In this document: positions 30,901 through 30,951 of the stretch, piece after piece
How the letters are laid out: every line of letters begins with the position of its first letter
Numbering within the stretch: position 1 is the stretch's first letter
NCBI GenBank assembly: GCA_900547195.1
Contig: URFQ01000022.1
Span: forward strand, 1 to 30,951
DNA from: an uncultured Butyricicoccus sp.
GTDB taxonomy: Bacteria > Bacillota > Clostridia > Oscillospirales > Butyricicoccaceae
DNA length: 30,951 bases
Direction of reading: 5' to 3'
Position numbers and translations under genes: made by a program
The notes under the pieces: generated by a model
What the model saw: the letters and a program-made list of their open reading frames with translations, nothing else
Database searches by the model: none
What the model was told of the DNA's origin: nothing

Positions 30901-30951
30901 AGACTGTCGAAAAACTACAGTTTTTCGACAAGTACGCCCGCCGCCATAAAT
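30901..30951. repeat. Inverted copy of the dispersed palindromic repeat, cut by the window edge
   Basis: The reverse complement of 23842-23894 apart from one missing base, including the TGTCGAAAAAC / GTTTTTCGACA palindrome and the GCCCGCCGCCATAAAT end. It lies directly after the bioY hairpin and continues out of the window. Confidence 0.92.

Overview
The window looks like chromosome of a moderately GC-rich, spore-forming-lineage member of the Clostridia (gut Oscillospiraceae/Ruminococcaceae type). The main reasons are a SCIFF ranthipeptide gene with its radical SAM maturase beside yajC, a SpoIIM-like membrane protein, strong AAGGAGG ribosome binding sites, SigA-type promoters (TTGACA/TATAAT, 16-18 bp spacing) and U-tailed hairpin terminators. 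No rRNA, tRNA, CRISPR array or intact transposase was seen.

Left part (1-5900): an XRE/cupin regulator, an AraC regulator and a uroporphyrinogen-decarboxylase-like gene. The last runs into a lower-GC segment carrying a decayed, secreted YD/RHS-repeat gene on the opposite strand. Both genes are cut at the same point near 3273-3293, so this is a rearrangement scar (or an assembly join).

Middle part (5900-17200): yajC, a small membrane protein, scfA (SCIFF, six cysteines) and scfB form the peptide-maturation locus, with a terminator-like hairpin between scfA and scfB. Then come a short P5C-reductase-like protein and the SpoIIM-like protein. An sdpR-sdpI type repressor/immunity pair (with a visible operator), a glutamine amidotransferase plus Smr-domain protein, a Na/phosphate symporter with PhoU domain, a 98-bp tandem repeat made of nested palindromes, an aminotransferase, a small divergent HTH/helical protein pair and prfB follow.

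Right part (17200-30951): an inositol-2-dehydrogenase-like gene faces away from a sugar ABC importer (ATPase, permease, lipoprotein) followed by a LacI regulator. This reads as one uptake and oxidation module, perhaps for myo-inositol. Next is a repeat-rich gap with a small unknown ORF, a PfkB-family kinase, a MATE exporter with plsC, and a minus-strand cluster of a CLC-F-like anion transporter, thiE and a HAD hydrolase. A divergent bioY has two clear BirA boxes around its promoter. A 51-bp copy of the 23.8-kb palindromic repeat lies inverted at the window edge.

The points most worth a second look are the 98-bp nested-palindrome repeat that supplies an extended -10 to the aminotransferase gene, the dispersed inverted palindromic repeat, the twin BirA operators, the uroD-like/RHS scar, and the CLC-F-like transporter with changed selectivity residues. 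I found no convincing wholly new multi-gene system.
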